From UBA2231 sp964415175 (GTDB lineage Bacteria > Elusimicrobiota > Elusimicrobia > Elusimicrobiales > UBA9959): a stretch of DNA of 64,000 bases. How positions within the stretch are numbered: position 1 is the first letter of the stretch; each line of letters starts with the position of its first letter. Under the pieces are notes generated by a model that saw only the letters and a program-made list of their open reading frames with translations, searched no databases and was not told the origin of the DNA. The DNA lies in contig CAYPYG010000009.1 in assembly GCA_964415175.1 (NCBI GenBank), forward strand, positions 1 through 64,000, given 5' to 3'. Shown here piece after piece: positions 1-8,658 of this stretch. Both the position numbers and the translations under genes were made by a program.

Positions 1-134
1 GGCTTGAACCCGTGAAAATCCGCCTGTCAGACATTACAGTTGCTCCTCATGTTCCCCGCCGCGTGTCCCCGGGAGGAACCACCTGTCGGTCGGACGAGTA
101 CGGAGCGAAAAAACGTAACATTTCGTAAACAATA
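1..134. other. Upstream intergenic segment, no gene seen
   Basis: I see no credible coding region, tRNA or terminator here. It contains an isolated AGGAGG-like purine run near 72-78 that is too far from any start codon in the window to be a ribosome binding site for the first gene. Confidence 0.4.
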
Positions 135-152
135 ATGAAAAAGAGCGTTTCT

Positions 153-158
153 TATAAT
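153..158 (+). promoter_or_regulatory. TATAAT -10 element, 6 nt before ATG 165
   Basis: A perfect TATAAT ends six bases before the ATG at 165, so transcription would be expected to begin at or next to that start codon. No Shine-Dalgarno sequence precedes it. This is one of several sites with the same geometry in the window. Confidence 0.5.
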
Positions 159-164
159 ATTCGC

Positions 165-1259
165 ATGAAAGCGCGGTTGCTCGCGGCGTTCTGCCTCTTT
201 TTCACGCCTTCTTTAGGGGCGGAGGACGGAAAAGCCCTTGGCCGTAAGGCCCTGGGCGTCGTCGTCACCCACCTTGCCGACGCCGACTCGGAGGTCCGGG
301 AAAAGGCCCTCCGCGTGATGGGCGCGACCGGCAACAGAGGCGCCCTCTCCACGCTGCGCAAGTCGCTTTCGGACCCCGACAAACATGTCCGCATAGCCGC
401 GGCGGAAGCCCTCTGGCGGCTCGGCGACTCTTCCGGGCTCAGGACCGTCAACGCTATCATAAACGATAAGCCGGCCCAGGGCACCATAGTCAACTCGCCC
501 CTGGTAGAACTGAAAATGATCTCCCAGAACAATATCCGGGCGCGCGCCGTGCAGGCGCTCGCGGCCATGAGGGGGAAGAAGTCCGAGGAGGCGCTTTTCG
601 CCCTCCTCAACGACAATTTCGGGAAGATACGCGATACCGCGGCGCTGGAACTGGCGCGCCTGGGCCACGCCGACCAGCTCGGGCAGTTCACCCGCGCCCT
701 CGCCAGCGAGGACGAAGGGCTCAGGTTCGCGGGAGCGTCGGCCCTTTCGGCCATATGCTCGGGCGGCGCGGTCTCCGGCCTGCGCGACCTGCTCTCGGCG
801 GAAACCTCGGTGCGGGTGAAGATGGCCGCGCTCGACGCCCTGGCCTGCTCGGAGGGGAAAGAAGAGGCGCTGGCCGAACTGCTCTCCCTTGCCCAGGACA
901 AGAATCCCAGCGTCAGTATAAAGGCCCTTTCCGCCCTGGGAGGGATCAGGAGCGCCCGGGCTTTCGAGCGCCTGACCGCCGTGATCGACGACGCGGAAAG
1001 CGATCTCGGCCTCAAACTGGCCGCCGCGGGCAGCCTGGCCATGTCCGGCCGGAAACCGCCCGCTCCGCTCCTCAGGCGCGCCGCGGATTCCAATAGCCCC
1101 GAAGCCCGCATGGCGGGGCTTCGTCTCCTTCCCCAGCTGGCCGACGAGGAAGCTTCGCCGTACCTGGAGGCCTTTCTGGCCGACGGCGATCTGGCCGTCA
1201 GGCTGGAGGCCGCCCTGCAGACTCTCAAGCGCTTTTCGGCCCCGGAGAGGAAAAGGTGA
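165..1259 (+). CDS. Secreted HEAT-repeat protein
   Basis: The protein begins with a signal peptide (MKAR, hydrophobic core, small residues near Ala19) and then consists almost entirely of about eight helical HEAT/PBS-type repeats. Examples of the repeat units are VRIAAAEALWRLGD, IRARAVQALAAM and VRVKMAALDALACSEG. Such repeats form a protein-binding solenoid; no catalytic motif is visible. An in-frame ATG exists at 135, but the 165 start gives a normal signal peptide and lies just behind a TATAAT box, so I prefer it. The stop overlaps the GTG start of the metallopeptidase gene, so the two are probably co-translated. A role in assembling or binding an envelope complex is inference. Confidence 0.8.
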   Translation: MKARLLAAFCLFFTPSLGAEDGKALGRKALGVVVTHLADADSEVREKALRVMGATGNRGALSTLRKSLSDPDKHVRIAAAEALWRLGDSSGLRTVNAIINDKPAQGTIVNSPLVELKMISQNNIRARAVQALAAMRGKKSEEALFALLNDNFGKIRDTAALELARLGHADQLGQFTRALASEDEGLRFAGASALSAICSGGAVSGLRDLLSAETSVRVKMAALDALACSEGKEEALAELLSLAQDKNPSVSIKALSALGGIRSARAFERLTAVIDDAESDLGLKLAAAGSLAMSGRKPPAPLLRRAADSNSPEARMAGLRLLPQLADEEASPYLEAFLADGDLAVRLEAALQTLKRFSAPERKR

Positions 1260-4200
1260 AGAACTCTTTCCTTATATCTCTTATGCTCCTGCCTCTCGCC
1301 GCGGGAGCGCTGTACGCGGGCCCGAAACAGCGGCCCGCCGCCGCGCGTCTCACGCCGCTGTCGGACTCCTTCCGCCCCGCGAAAGCGGAGCCTTCCGCCG
1401 CCAGGATAAACAGTTTTCGCGATTTCAGCGGCAAGAGCCCCAGGCCCTGGCGCGTCCGCTTCAGTCCGCGTACCGCTCTGCCCGAAGCACTGGTCAGGGG
1501 CGAGACCAGGGCCTACGGTCCCGTTCCCGAAGCCGCGGCGCTGGCCTTCCTCGAAGAGAACCGCGCCCTTCTCTCCGTCGATCCTTCCGGCCTGCGCCTG
1601 GTCAATTCCAGGACCTTCGCCGGCGTCACCCATCTCCAGTACGCGCAGGTCCACAAGGGCGTTCCGGTCGAATTCGCCTATGTCCGCGTCCATCTGACCG
1701 CCGACGGCCGCGTGACGGGGTACCAGGCGAAATACGAGCCGGAGATAGACATTCCCCTTACTCCTTCGGTAGGCGCCGAGCAGGCGAAGGCCGCCGTGCT
1801 GGCGCATCTCGGCTATCCCGCCCGCTCCGAGGCCGAACTGGTGATCTTCCCCGATGAATTCAACGGCGGGCCCAAACTGGCCTGGAAGATCAAGGCGCGG
1901 GGCGAGGACCTGGCTTCCGGCAGATGGATCTATTACATAAACGCCCTCGACGGTTCCGTCCTCTTCAGGTACGACAGCCTCAATTACGCCTGCGACGGGA
2001 GCCATGTGACCACCGGCACGGTAAGGGGTATGGTCTACGAGATCTCTCCGGAGTACGGCGTAGCCGTCTCCACACCCATAAGCGGCCAGTACGTCTGGGT
2101 GAACGACTACTCTTCGGCCGCCGTTACCATGAACGGCGTCTATTGCGCCGCCAGGCCCGGCAAGGTGTTCGCGGGCCTCAAGGGTCCCTATTTCTCGGTG
2201 GCCAATTTCCGCGGGCCGGGCGGACATTTCGACAACGGGAACGGGCAATGGCTGCAGAAGGCGCTTTCCGTGGTCTCGCCGCCCGGCTACGCCCCCGAAG
2301 CGGAGTACGATTACCCGGTGACCATAGGCCCCACCGACTGGCAGGGCACGTACCCGGCCGGCGCTTTCGCCAAGGCGCTGCCCCGCTTCGCGACGTTCGA
2401 TGTCGGTTCCATGGATAAAGGCGGGACCGTCGGGGACGCGGACAACGTGGTCCTGCTCAACGGCGCTTCGCACGTGCTGCCGGGCGCCAGGACCGCCTCT
2501 TACCGCGGCACCCGGACCAGCGCCTTCTACGGCGCGGCCGTGGAGAGCCCGGCGTACACGATACGCCTGGTCTCGGACGAGGCGGGCAATTCCGGCTCTT
2601 TCACCGTCGCCCAGTCGAGTTACCTGGTCCTTACCGCCGCTCCGGGCACTCAGAACAACGCCACGGGCTCGTTCACCTGGGACGCCTCCCGTTTCATCGA
2701 CGGCAGGCTCGACGAGGTGAACGCGTTCTACCATCTCAACAAGATACGCGACTACTTCACGCCGCTCAACAAGGACCCCAGCAGCACCGCTCTTCCCGCG
2801 GACCTCGGACGCCCGATCGAGGTCATGGTGAGGGCGCACGGAGAACCGGACCAGCTGGACGCCATAGGCGGCATGTGGAACGCCTTCTACGACCTCGAGT
2901 ACGACCATATCTATTTCGGCGACGGCCCTTCTCCCTCGGTCGGGGTCTACAATTCCTTCGCCCTCGACGGCACGGTGGTCCGCCACGAATACATACACCT
3001 GGTCATCAACAGGATATATCCCATCATAAACTTCGGCGAGTTCGGCGCCCTCTCAGAGGCCATAGCGGACTATTTCGCCCTCTCTTCCTTCCTGCCGGAC
3101 TACCCCGCCCTGGACACCATGGGCAACTATATAGACGCCGGCGAGGCCACCTCGCGCAACCTGGCCGGCGGCGCCCCGTCCGGCGTCAGGAGCATGCCCG
3201 ACGACTGGTGGGGCGAGATACACGAGGACAGCCTGATCCTTTCGCAGGCGCTGTATAAACTGCGCGATACGGGCAGCGCCCACTATCTGGGAACTTTCGG
3301 TCCGGGGGCCTTCTCGGGCCGGCACAAGTCGGACGTTTTCGCCTATGCCGCGCTGTTCTACTTCCCGGACAATTTCGCGAATTTCTACGAGGCGTTCAGC
3401 GAATCCTGCCGCCGGCTGGACCCCGCGGGCTGTCCGGCCCTGCAGGGGAAAATAGACTCCGTTTTCACCGAGCACGGCATCCCTCCGACCTATTTCGCGA
3501 CCGGTGACTCCTATGAGACGGCCGGCGGGGGGGGCGATCTCTGCCACAACAACAACGGCCCTTCCTGCGCGGTGGACATCAGCACCATTACGAGCCTTAA
3601 CGCCTCCGTCTATCCGCCCGCCGACGTCGATTATTACAGCTTCACCGCCCCCGCCGGGACCATCCGCGCCACGCTCGCCCTCCCGGCCGGCGGCGTGGCC
3701 GGGACCTATAACGCCTATTCGCTCTATCTCTTCGACGCCGACAGGAACTACCTGACGGCCGCCGACCCGGTGATCTACATCGGGGACGCTTACGGTTTCT
3801 GCTCCCCCGCCGCCGGCGCCCAGTGCCTGACGCTCTCCGGAAGCGTCACGCTGGAATACTCGGCGCCGTCCGCGGGCCGTTACTACCTGGCCGTCTCCGC
3901 CGCTCCCACCGAATTTTACGGCAACGGCGGGGTCAGTTCGGTCTCCCCCTACAGGCTGGCGCTGGACTTCTCGCGCAAAGGCTCCGCCGAAGCCTCGGTC
4001 GTTTCGCGCCTGTTCGACCGCGATGAGGTCTCGTTCTCGATGCCCTACACCGTTTTCGAGATGCAGGTGCACCCGTCCTCCCCCTCGCTGCCCTCGCAGC
4101 CTTCCACCCCGGGCAGCGAGCTGTTCTACGAATACGCCTCGCTCCGGGACCATAACTTCGCGCCCATACCCCTGGCGCGCACCGACCTCCCTTCCGGGTA

Positions 4201-4684
4201 CCTGGAAACGGTCACGGACAGCATACAGCAGTCCACCGACGGTCTGGGCAGGGACGTCCTGAACGGCCGGGTGAGGCTCAAGCCCGGTTTCGCGGCGCGT
4301 TACCCCGCCCTGGGGACGGTCTATCTGGAGGTGTTCGGACGCAATCACATGGGACGGGTGCTTTCGATGGGCGTCTCCAACGCCATCCCCCTTACGGCCG
4401 ACAAGTCGGCCCTTACCGCCTACGAGAACATCATCAATTCGGCCAATAGTACGGCCATAATACGCTACGAATTGCTTTCCGCCGGCACGCTGACGATACG
4501 GGTCTATACCGTGACCGGGGCGCTCGTCAAAACCCTTTTCAGCGGACCGGTCCCGGCCGGGAAAGGCACCATAGAATGGGACGGCAGGAATTCCTCCGGC
4601 GGCAGGACGGCCAGCGGCATCTATTACGTCAAGGCCGAAGGCCCCGGACTGGACGCGGTGGAGAAGATAGCCGTGGTCAGGTGA
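1256..4684 (+). CDS. Secreted M4 (thermolysin/fungalysin-like) metallopeptidase with PPC and FlgD/T9SS-like C-terminal domain
   Basis: This is an 1142-residue exported protease with a GTG start and a signal peptide (MKNSFLISLMLLPLAAGALYA). An FTP/PepSY-type propeptide lies at about 85-240. The zinc site is HEYIH at 577-581, with the third ligand Glu601 in SEAIADYF, matching the HExxH-x19-E pattern of M4 enzymes. A pre-peptidase C-terminal (PPC) beta domain follows at about 800-905. The last 90 residues carry an Ig-like FlgD/T9SS type A sorting-domain pattern: NSTAIIRYEL, VYTVTGALVKTL, GTIEWDGRNSSG, ASGIYYV and a terminal KIAVVR. Length and architecture fit a secreted protease processed after export. 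The next gene is a PorV-like barrel, which would suit type IX-like export; that link is inference. Confidence 0.85.
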   Translation: MKNSFLISLMLLPLAAGALYAGPKQRPAAARLTPLSDSFRPAKAEPSAARINSFRDFSGKSPRPWRVRFSPRTALPEALVRGETRAYGPVPEAAALAFLEENRALLSVDPSGLRLVNSRTFAGVTHLQYAQVHKGVPVEFAYVRVHLTADGRVTGYQAKYEPEIDIPLTPSVGAEQAKAAVLAHLGYPARSEAELVIFPDEFNGGPKLAWKIKARGEDLASGRWIYYINALDGSVLFRYDSLNYACDGSHVTTGTVRGMVYEISPEYGVAVSTPISGQYVWVNDYSSAAVTMNGVYCAARPGKVFAGLKGPYFSVANFRGPGGHFDNGNGQWLQKALSVVSPPGYAPEAEYDYPVTIGPTDWQGTYPAGAFAKALPRFATFDVGSMDKGGTVGDADNVVLLNGASHVLPGARTASYRGTRTSAFYGAAVESPAYTIRLVSDEAGNSGSFTVAQSSYLVLTAAPGTQNNATGSFTWDASRFIDGRLDEVNAFYHLNKIRDYFTPLNKDPSSTALPADLGRPIEVMVRAHGEPDQLDAIGGMWNAFYDLEYDHIYFGDGPSPSVGVYNSFALDGTVVRHEYIHLVINRIYPIINFGEFGALSEAIADYFALSSFLPDYPALDTMGNYIDAGEATSRNLAGGAPSGVRSMPDDWWGEIHEDSLILSQALYKLRDTGSAHYLGTFGPGAFSGRHKSDVFAYAALFYFPDNFANFYEAFSESCRRLDPAGCPALQGKIDSVFTEHGIPPTYFATGDSYETAGGGGDLCHNNNGPSCAVDISTITSLNASVYPPADVDYYSFTAPAGTIRATLALPAGGVAGTYNAYSLYLFDADRNYLTAADPVIYIGDAYGFCSPAAGAQCLTLSGSVTLEYSAPSAGRYYLAVSAAPTEFYGNGGVSSVSPYRLALDFSRKGSAEASVVSRLFDRDEVSFSMPYTVFEMQVHPSSPSLPSQPSTPGSELFYEYASLRDHNFAPIPLARTDLPSGYLETVTDSIQQSTDGLGRDVLNGRVRLKPGFAARYPALGTVYLEVFGRNHMGRVLSMGVSNAIPLTADKSALTAYENIINSANSTAIIRYELLSAGTLTIRVYTVTGALVKTLFSGPVPAGKGTIEWDGRNSSGGRTASGIYYVKAEGPGLDAVEKIAVVR

Positions 4685-4703
4685 GACCGGCGGCGCGACG
4701 CAT

Positions 4704-5864
4704 ATGAGAATAAAGGCCCGGATGATAGGATTCGCCGCCGCGGCGCTCGGAGCGCTCGCGGGGCCCTATTGCCCGGCGGCCCTGGGCGGCGGACCCGGTT
4801 CCGCGGCCCTGCAGATGCTGAAGCTCGACACCAGTCCGCGCGCGCTCGGTATGGCCGGGGCCTTCACGGCGGTGGCCGACGACGTCCACGCCGCCGGGTA
4901 TAATCCCGCCGGCCTGGGCCAGCTCTACTTCCCCGAGGCCTCGGCGATGTATTTCTCGGGTTTCGAAGGCAGCCGGATACAGCACCTCTCTTTCGGCGTT
5001 CCGCTGACGGTGACCGGCCTGGCCGGCGTCGACAAACCCGCCATAGCCTTCTCCCTGCTCATGAGCCAGGCCGGGGACTTCACTTACAGACATATCAACG
5101 CCGACGGCAGCGTGGCCTCCCGCTCCTACGACGCCCAGAGCGATACGGTGCTCTCCTTCGGCTACGGGGAAAAGGTCCACACGGGAACGGCCAGGCTCGA
5201 AGGGAAGGAATTCCGCTTCGACCAGTATCTGGGCGGCGCGGCTAAGATAATACGCTCCGAACTGCTCGACACCTATTCGGCCACCGCTTTCGCCCTGGAC
5301 GCCGGCTGGCTGGTGCTGGAGCCCACCCTCGGCCTTACCGCCGGCGTCTCGCTCGCCAACTTCGGTTCGGGCATAAAGTACCATCAGGAGGCCGATCCTT
5401 TGCCCTCGATAGTCCGCCTGGGCCTTTCCTGGCAGAAACCTACCGTCCTGGACCAGTCCCTGCTGCTGTCCGCGCAGCTGGATTCCTATATCAATGAAAG
5501 CCTGAGAACGGCGAGGTTCGGCCTGGAATACCGTTTCCAGAGGATCTTCAATCTGCGGCTCGGCTACAAGGCGCTCGACGAGAATACCGGCCTGACCGTG
5601 GGGCTCGGGATACATCATGAGACCCTGGCGCTGGACCTGGCGATGGCCCCGGGAGAGGTTTACAGTTCCTCCCAGGTCGGCCTGAGCTATAAGTTCACCG
5701 GCTGGTCCCCGCGCGAATACAAGAAGACCGTGACTTACAAGGACCCCGAGGACCGCCCCGCGCCCAAGGCGGTGAAGGAAAAGCGGCCGCCCGCCCGGCC
5801 CGAACCCATAAAGCAGCGCGCGCCGCAGCAGAACAAGGGTCCCGACTTCTACTGGCTCTACTGA
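4704..5864 (+). CDS. PorV/PorQ (UPF0164)-like outer-membrane protein
   Basis: The 386-residue protein has a signal peptide (about 1-30) followed by the family signature LKLDTSPRALGMAGAF...AAGYNPAGLGQL, typical of PorV/PorQ and UPF0164 outer-membrane barrels of the FadL fold. Alternating hydrophobic strands continue to about residue 330. The last 60 residues are a Pro/Lys/Arg-rich tail (YKDPEDRPAPKAVKEKRP) that looks disordered and presumably lies in the periplasm. In Bacteroidota PorV carries cargo for the type IX system; here it follows a protease with a sorting-like C-terminus. The function in this phylum is inferred. Start ATG at 4704, 19 bases after the previous stop. Confidence 0.75.
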   Translation: MRIKARMIGFAAAALGALAGPYCPAALGGGPGSAALQMLKLDTSPRALGMAGAFTAVADDVHAAGYNPAGLGQLYFPEASAMYFSGFEGSRIQHLSFGVPLTVTGLAGVDKPAIAFSLLMSQAGDFTYRHINADGSVASRSYDAQSDTVLSFGYGEKVHTGTARLEGKEFRFDQYLGGAAKIIRSELLDTYSATAFALDAGWLVLEPTLGLTAGVSLANFGSGIKYHQEADPLPSIVRLGLSWQKPTVLDQSLLLSAQLDSYINESLRTARFGLEYRFQRIFNLRLGYKALDENTGLTVGLGIHHETLALDLAMAPGEVYSSSQVGLSYKFTGWSPREYKKTVTYKDPEDRPAPKAVKEKRPPARPEPIKQRAPQQNKGPDFYWLY

Positions 5865-5889
5865 GTCCGGGGCCGGACCCGGCCCCGCA

Positions 5890-5918
5890 TTGACACCCCT
5901 CCCGCTTGTTTATAGAAT
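5890..5918 (+). promoter_or_regulatory. Sigma70-type promoter TTGACA-N17-TAGAAT
   Basis: A perfect -35 TTGACA at 5890-5895 is separated by 17 bases from TAGAAT at 5913-5918. It lies in the gap before the lipoprotein pair and should give a leader of about 45 nt containing an AGGAGG ribosome binding site. Confidence 0.75.
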
Positions 5919-5972
5919 CTGTCAATGGGGCGGATGGCGCCCCTTGCGGTATTCCAGGAGGGTCAATAAATT

Positions 5973-6422
5973 ATGAAAAAAGTCCTGATGCTGTCCGTAG
6001 CGGCGCTTTTCGTCGCCGCCTGCTCCTCTTCTCCCGATAAAGGCACCGTGGCCAACACCGGCGAGATAGAGCGGGAATGGGTGGAGGAGGGCGTAACCAA
6101 GAACTACGTCTTCGCCCGCGGCATAGGCGCGGCCGACCAGACGCTGGAGAACAAGACCCAGCGCATGGCCACCTCCCGCAACGCCTCGATAGTCAACGCC
6201 CAGTACAACATGCTTTCCTTCCTCAAGGGCGTCCAGCTGGAAGGCGGCATCACCGTGGAGAAGGCGATAGAGACGGACTCGGTGCTCGCGACCAAGATAG
6301 ACCAGGTCATCAAGGGCGCCCAGGTGGTCCGCACCGAATGGACCTCTGACGACGGCTGCGTGGTGGTCCTGCGCCTTTCCAAGAAGTCGCTCAGGGAAGC
6401 GGGCGTAAAGATAGCGGAGTAA
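5973..6422 (+). CDS. LPP20-like lipoprotein
   Basis: A 149-residue lipoprotein: signal MKKVLMLSVAALFVAAC with a lipobox and Cys17 as the lipidation site. The rest resembles the LPP20 lipoprotein fold, with a region on conversion of modified residues (RGIGAADQTLENKTQRMATSR) and a terminal beta hairpin (GCVVVLRLSKKSL). LPP20-type proteins are envelope components of unknown exact function. It is preceded by a strong promoter and AGGAGGGTC, and is followed after nine bases by a related lipoprotein gene. Confidence 0.7.
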   Translation: MKKVLMLSVAALFVAACSSSPDKGTVANTGEIEREWVEEGVTKNYVFARGIGAADQTLENKTQRMATSRNASIVNAQYNMLSFLKGVQLEGGITVEKAIETDSVLATKIDQVIKGAQVVRTEWTSDDGCVVVLRLSKKSLREAGVKIAE

Positions 6423-6431
6423 CGCCGCTCC

Positions 6432-7484
6432 ATGAACGCCAAGGTCCTTCGCCTGCTGGCGCTGCCGGCGGCGCTGTGCATGTGCGCCTGCGGCGGCGCG
6501 CGCAAGTCCTCCCTTAACCCCGCCTACGAAGTCGAGAAGGTGGAGGCGGAAGGTTCGGCCCCGGTAGTCGACGGGGCCGACGCCGCCCGCAAGGCCGCGC
6601 TCGGCGACGCCCTGCGCAACGCGCTGGCCCTGGTGGTGGGCGTTTACGTCTCGCAGGAGTCCATGGTCTCGCAGGCCGTGCTCATCGACGAGACCATCAC
6701 CTCCCAGACCGAGGGGTACATCGAAAAATACGAAACCCTCAAGGAATGGCGCGACGGCGACTTCTACAAGGCGCGCGTGCGGGCCCATGTCCGCAAAGAG
6801 GACCTGACCCTCAAGCTGCGCGACCTGGAGCCGGAACCCGTCAAGCTCGGCAATCCCGTGATCTGCTTCGCCGTCGAAGAGACCCACGACGGCGCCCTCC
6901 AGAAGACGTCCGCGGCCTCCACCGAGCTCAAGGCGGTCTTCGCGGGAGCGGGCTTCCTTACCGGCGAAGCCGGGAACTGCGACATCACGCTGACGGGCTC
7001 GGTCGATTCGGCCTTCAACACGCGGGAGGGCCTGGGCGGCTTCGTCTCCTACCGCGCGACGCTGTCGCTTTCGGCCGAAAAGCAGGGAGGCGGGACGCTG
7101 GCCGCCGTGCAGGACGCCGCGGGGGGCATCGACCTCAACGACGCCGCCGCGGCGCGCGCCGCGGCCGCGAACGCGGCGAAAAAGGCCGGCCTGGACCTTA
7201 AGGAGAAGCTCCTGAAAGCGCTGCGCGAGACGACCGTGGTCAGTCTCTCCCTCTCCGGCGTGCACGGGATGAACCAACTCAGCGACTACATGAAGAGCCT
7301 CAAGAACATCCCGGCCATCCGCGCCAGCTGGCTGCGCTCTTATTCGGGCGACTCGGCCCGCATAGACGTGGGCATGCGCAAAGGCGGGGCCAGGGAACTC
7401 TCCGAACTGCTGCAGAAGAACAAGAGTTTCCCGCTGAAGATAGTCCGCTCGGGCAGCTACGACATCGAGGGGCAACTGCCTTAA
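6432..7484 (+). CDS. FlgT-N/LPP20-like lipoprotein
   Basis: A 350-residue lipoprotein with signal MNAKVLRLLALPAALCMCAC, with a Cys at residue 18 or 20 as the likely lipid anchor. Residues about 30-135 (VEAEGSAPVVDGADAARKAAL...YIEKYETLKEWRDGDFYKARV) have the layout of the FlgT N-terminal/LPP20-type domain, which starts with an N-terminal helix rich in Ala and ends in strands. The remainder has repeated alpha/beta segments including an Ala-rich helix (AAAARAAAANAAKKAG). No flagellar genes are nearby, so a flagellar role is not supported; an envelope-scaffold role is a guess. It ends just before a strong bidirectional terminator. Confidence 0.6.
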   Translation: MNAKVLRLLALPAALCMCACGGARKSSLNPAYEVEKVEAEGSAPVVDGADAARKAALGDALRNALALVVGVYVSQESMVSQAVLIDETITSQTEGYIEKYETLKEWRDGDFYKARVRAHVRKEDLTLKLRDLEPEPVKLGNPVICFAVEETHDGALQKTSAASTELKAVFAGAGFLTGEAGNCDITLTGSVDSAFNTREGLGGFVSYRATLSLSAEKQGGGTLAAVQDAAGGIDLNDAAAARAAAANAAKKAGLDLKEKLLKALRETTVVSLSLSGVHGMNQLSDYMKSLKNIPAIRASWLRSYSGDSARIDVGMRKGGARELSELLQKNKSFPLKIVRSGSYDIEGQLP

Positions 7485-7505
7485 GCCGCCGCGACGGCGC
7501 ATAAA

Positions 7506-7532
7506 AAAGCCCCGCCGTACGGCGGGGCTTTT
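7506..7532. terminator. Bidirectional rho-independent terminator
   Basis: Stem AAAGCCCCGCC / GGCGGGGCTTT with a GTAC loop, A-run before and T-run after. It separates the convergent lipoprotein operon and the FecR-domain gene. Confidence 0.9.
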
Positions 7533-7550
7533 TCGTTCTCCGGGCGCGGC

Positions 7551-8279
7551 CTATTTTCCGCGCCTCAGCTTCTCCTCGCGCCGGTCGTCGAAACCCTTCA
7601 GCCGGCCCGCGCGCTTCCCGATGTGCTCCTGCAGGAAATCCTCCCTGGCGGCCAGCCTGGCCCTGGTCTTGCGGACATAGGAGCGCAGTTTCTCGTAGCG
7701 GCGTTTTTCCGCCTGCATGACCCGGTCCAGGCGGGGGGAGACCAGTACCGCCCCTTCCGCGGCCGAAGCCTGCTGGCCGGGTTCCAGGATCTCCGGCTCC
7801 CCGGAACCCGTCACCTCCAGCGAACCCTCGAAAAGGCCGACTTCGGAGGAGAAAGAGGAGACCAGGACCGCGAAGTCGGTGCCTCTTACGGCGCAGACGG
7901 CCGAGGGCGTGCGTACCGAGAAGCGGGAGGAACGGCGGCTTATCCTGGCGGCCATGAAAAGGAACTTCCCGGCCAGGGCTTTGACCGAGAAGGCCCGCTC
8001 CTCCCCGGAAAGGCGCAGGTCCTCTATCTCCAGCGACGAATTCTCGGCCACGCGGACGATGGTGCCGTCCGCGTAGAGGATGTCCGCATAGGACCCGGAA
8101 CGGGTCCTGACGGCGCTGCCGCGGACCAGTTCCGCGGCCTTGGGCGCCGGCGCCCAGGCCCCTTCCGGCCCCCTCAAGTCGGCCTCTCCCCTGACCTCGT
8201 ACAACGCGGCCACCGGCGCGGCCGCCGCCGCCCCCGGGAGCGCCGCGAAAAGCGGCGCGGCGATGATCAGCGCTCTCAT
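7551..8279 (-). CDS. Secreted FecR-domain protein
   Basis: From the ATG at 8279 (preceded by GGAGGG) the protein is 242 residues with signal peptide MRALIIAAPLFAALPGAAAA. A FecR domain follows: VRGEADLRGPEGAW, GSAVRTRSGSYADILYADGTIVRVAENSSLEI, then FSVRTPSAVCAVRGTDFAV, the usual core of the family. The C-terminal 60 residues are highly basic and helical (RYEKLRSYVRKTRARLAAREDF). There is no adjacent ECF sigma factor or TonB receptor, so it is unlikely to be a classical anti-sigma regulator. FecR-domain proteins of this secreted type are common in diderms and their role is not settled. A longer reading frame upstream to 8387 lacks a ribosome binding site. Confidence 0.75.
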   Translation of the reverse strand: MRALIIAAPLFAALPGAAAAAPVAALYEVRGEADLRGPEGAWAPAPKAAELVRGSAVRTRSGSYADILYADGTIVRVAENSSLEIEDLRLSGEERAFSVKALAGKFLFMAARISRRSSRFSVRTPSAVCAVRGTDFAVLVSSFSSEVGLFEGSLEVTGSGEPEILEPGQQASAAEGAVLVSPRLDRVMQAEKRRYEKLRSYVRKTRARLAAREDFLQEHIGKRAGRLKGFDDRREEKLRRGK

Positions 8280-8358
8280 ATAACGTCCCTCCATCCTCCG
8301 CCGGCCCGCGCCGGCGCCATCCGAACCCAGATTAAATTTTATAGAATTGAAAGTCAAG

Positions 8359-8655
8359 ATGCATCTCCCCGATCTGCGCGCGCTCAATATCTTTCTTTTC
8401 CTGTGCCTGGGGGCGGCCCTGGGTTATCTCCTCGGCCGGGAAAGCCCTCCTCCCGCCGCGCCGTGCATCCCCTCGGCGCGCGCCCGCTTTCAGCCCGCCG
8501 ACGAGATATTTTCCCCGGAATACCTCCCGGAGACCCCGCGGGACGAGGACCCGGAGTACGAGCTGGAGCTGCACCCGGAGGAGAACGGGACCGGCTTTCT
8601 CCCGCCCGCCGGGGACGAACTTCCGGCGGCCGCCGGGGCGGGGCGGGCGGACTAG
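8359..8655 (+). CDS. Small membrane-anchored protein of unknown function
   Basis: A 98-residue protein with one N-terminal transmembrane helix (LNIFLFLCLGAALGYLLG) followed by an acidic, Pro-rich tail (DEDPEYELELHPEENG). I do not recognise a family. A TTG at 8347 is also possible as start, but the ATG at 8359 gives a cleaner topology. It is divergent from the FecR gene and runs directly into the lipid kinase gene with 3 bases between, so it is probably the first gene of that operon. Confidence 0.5.
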   Translation: MHLPDLRALNIFLFLCLGAALGYLLGRESPPPAAPCIPSARARFQPADEIFSPEYLPETPRDEDPEYELELHPEENGTGFLPPAGDELPAAAGAGRAD

Positions 8656-8658
8656 TTT

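Noticed and set aside
152..2998. 948-codon minus-strand frame
   Set aside because: Antisense of the HEAT-repeat and metallopeptidase genes, which have clear domains and signal peptides; low-complexity Arg/Gly/Val product.
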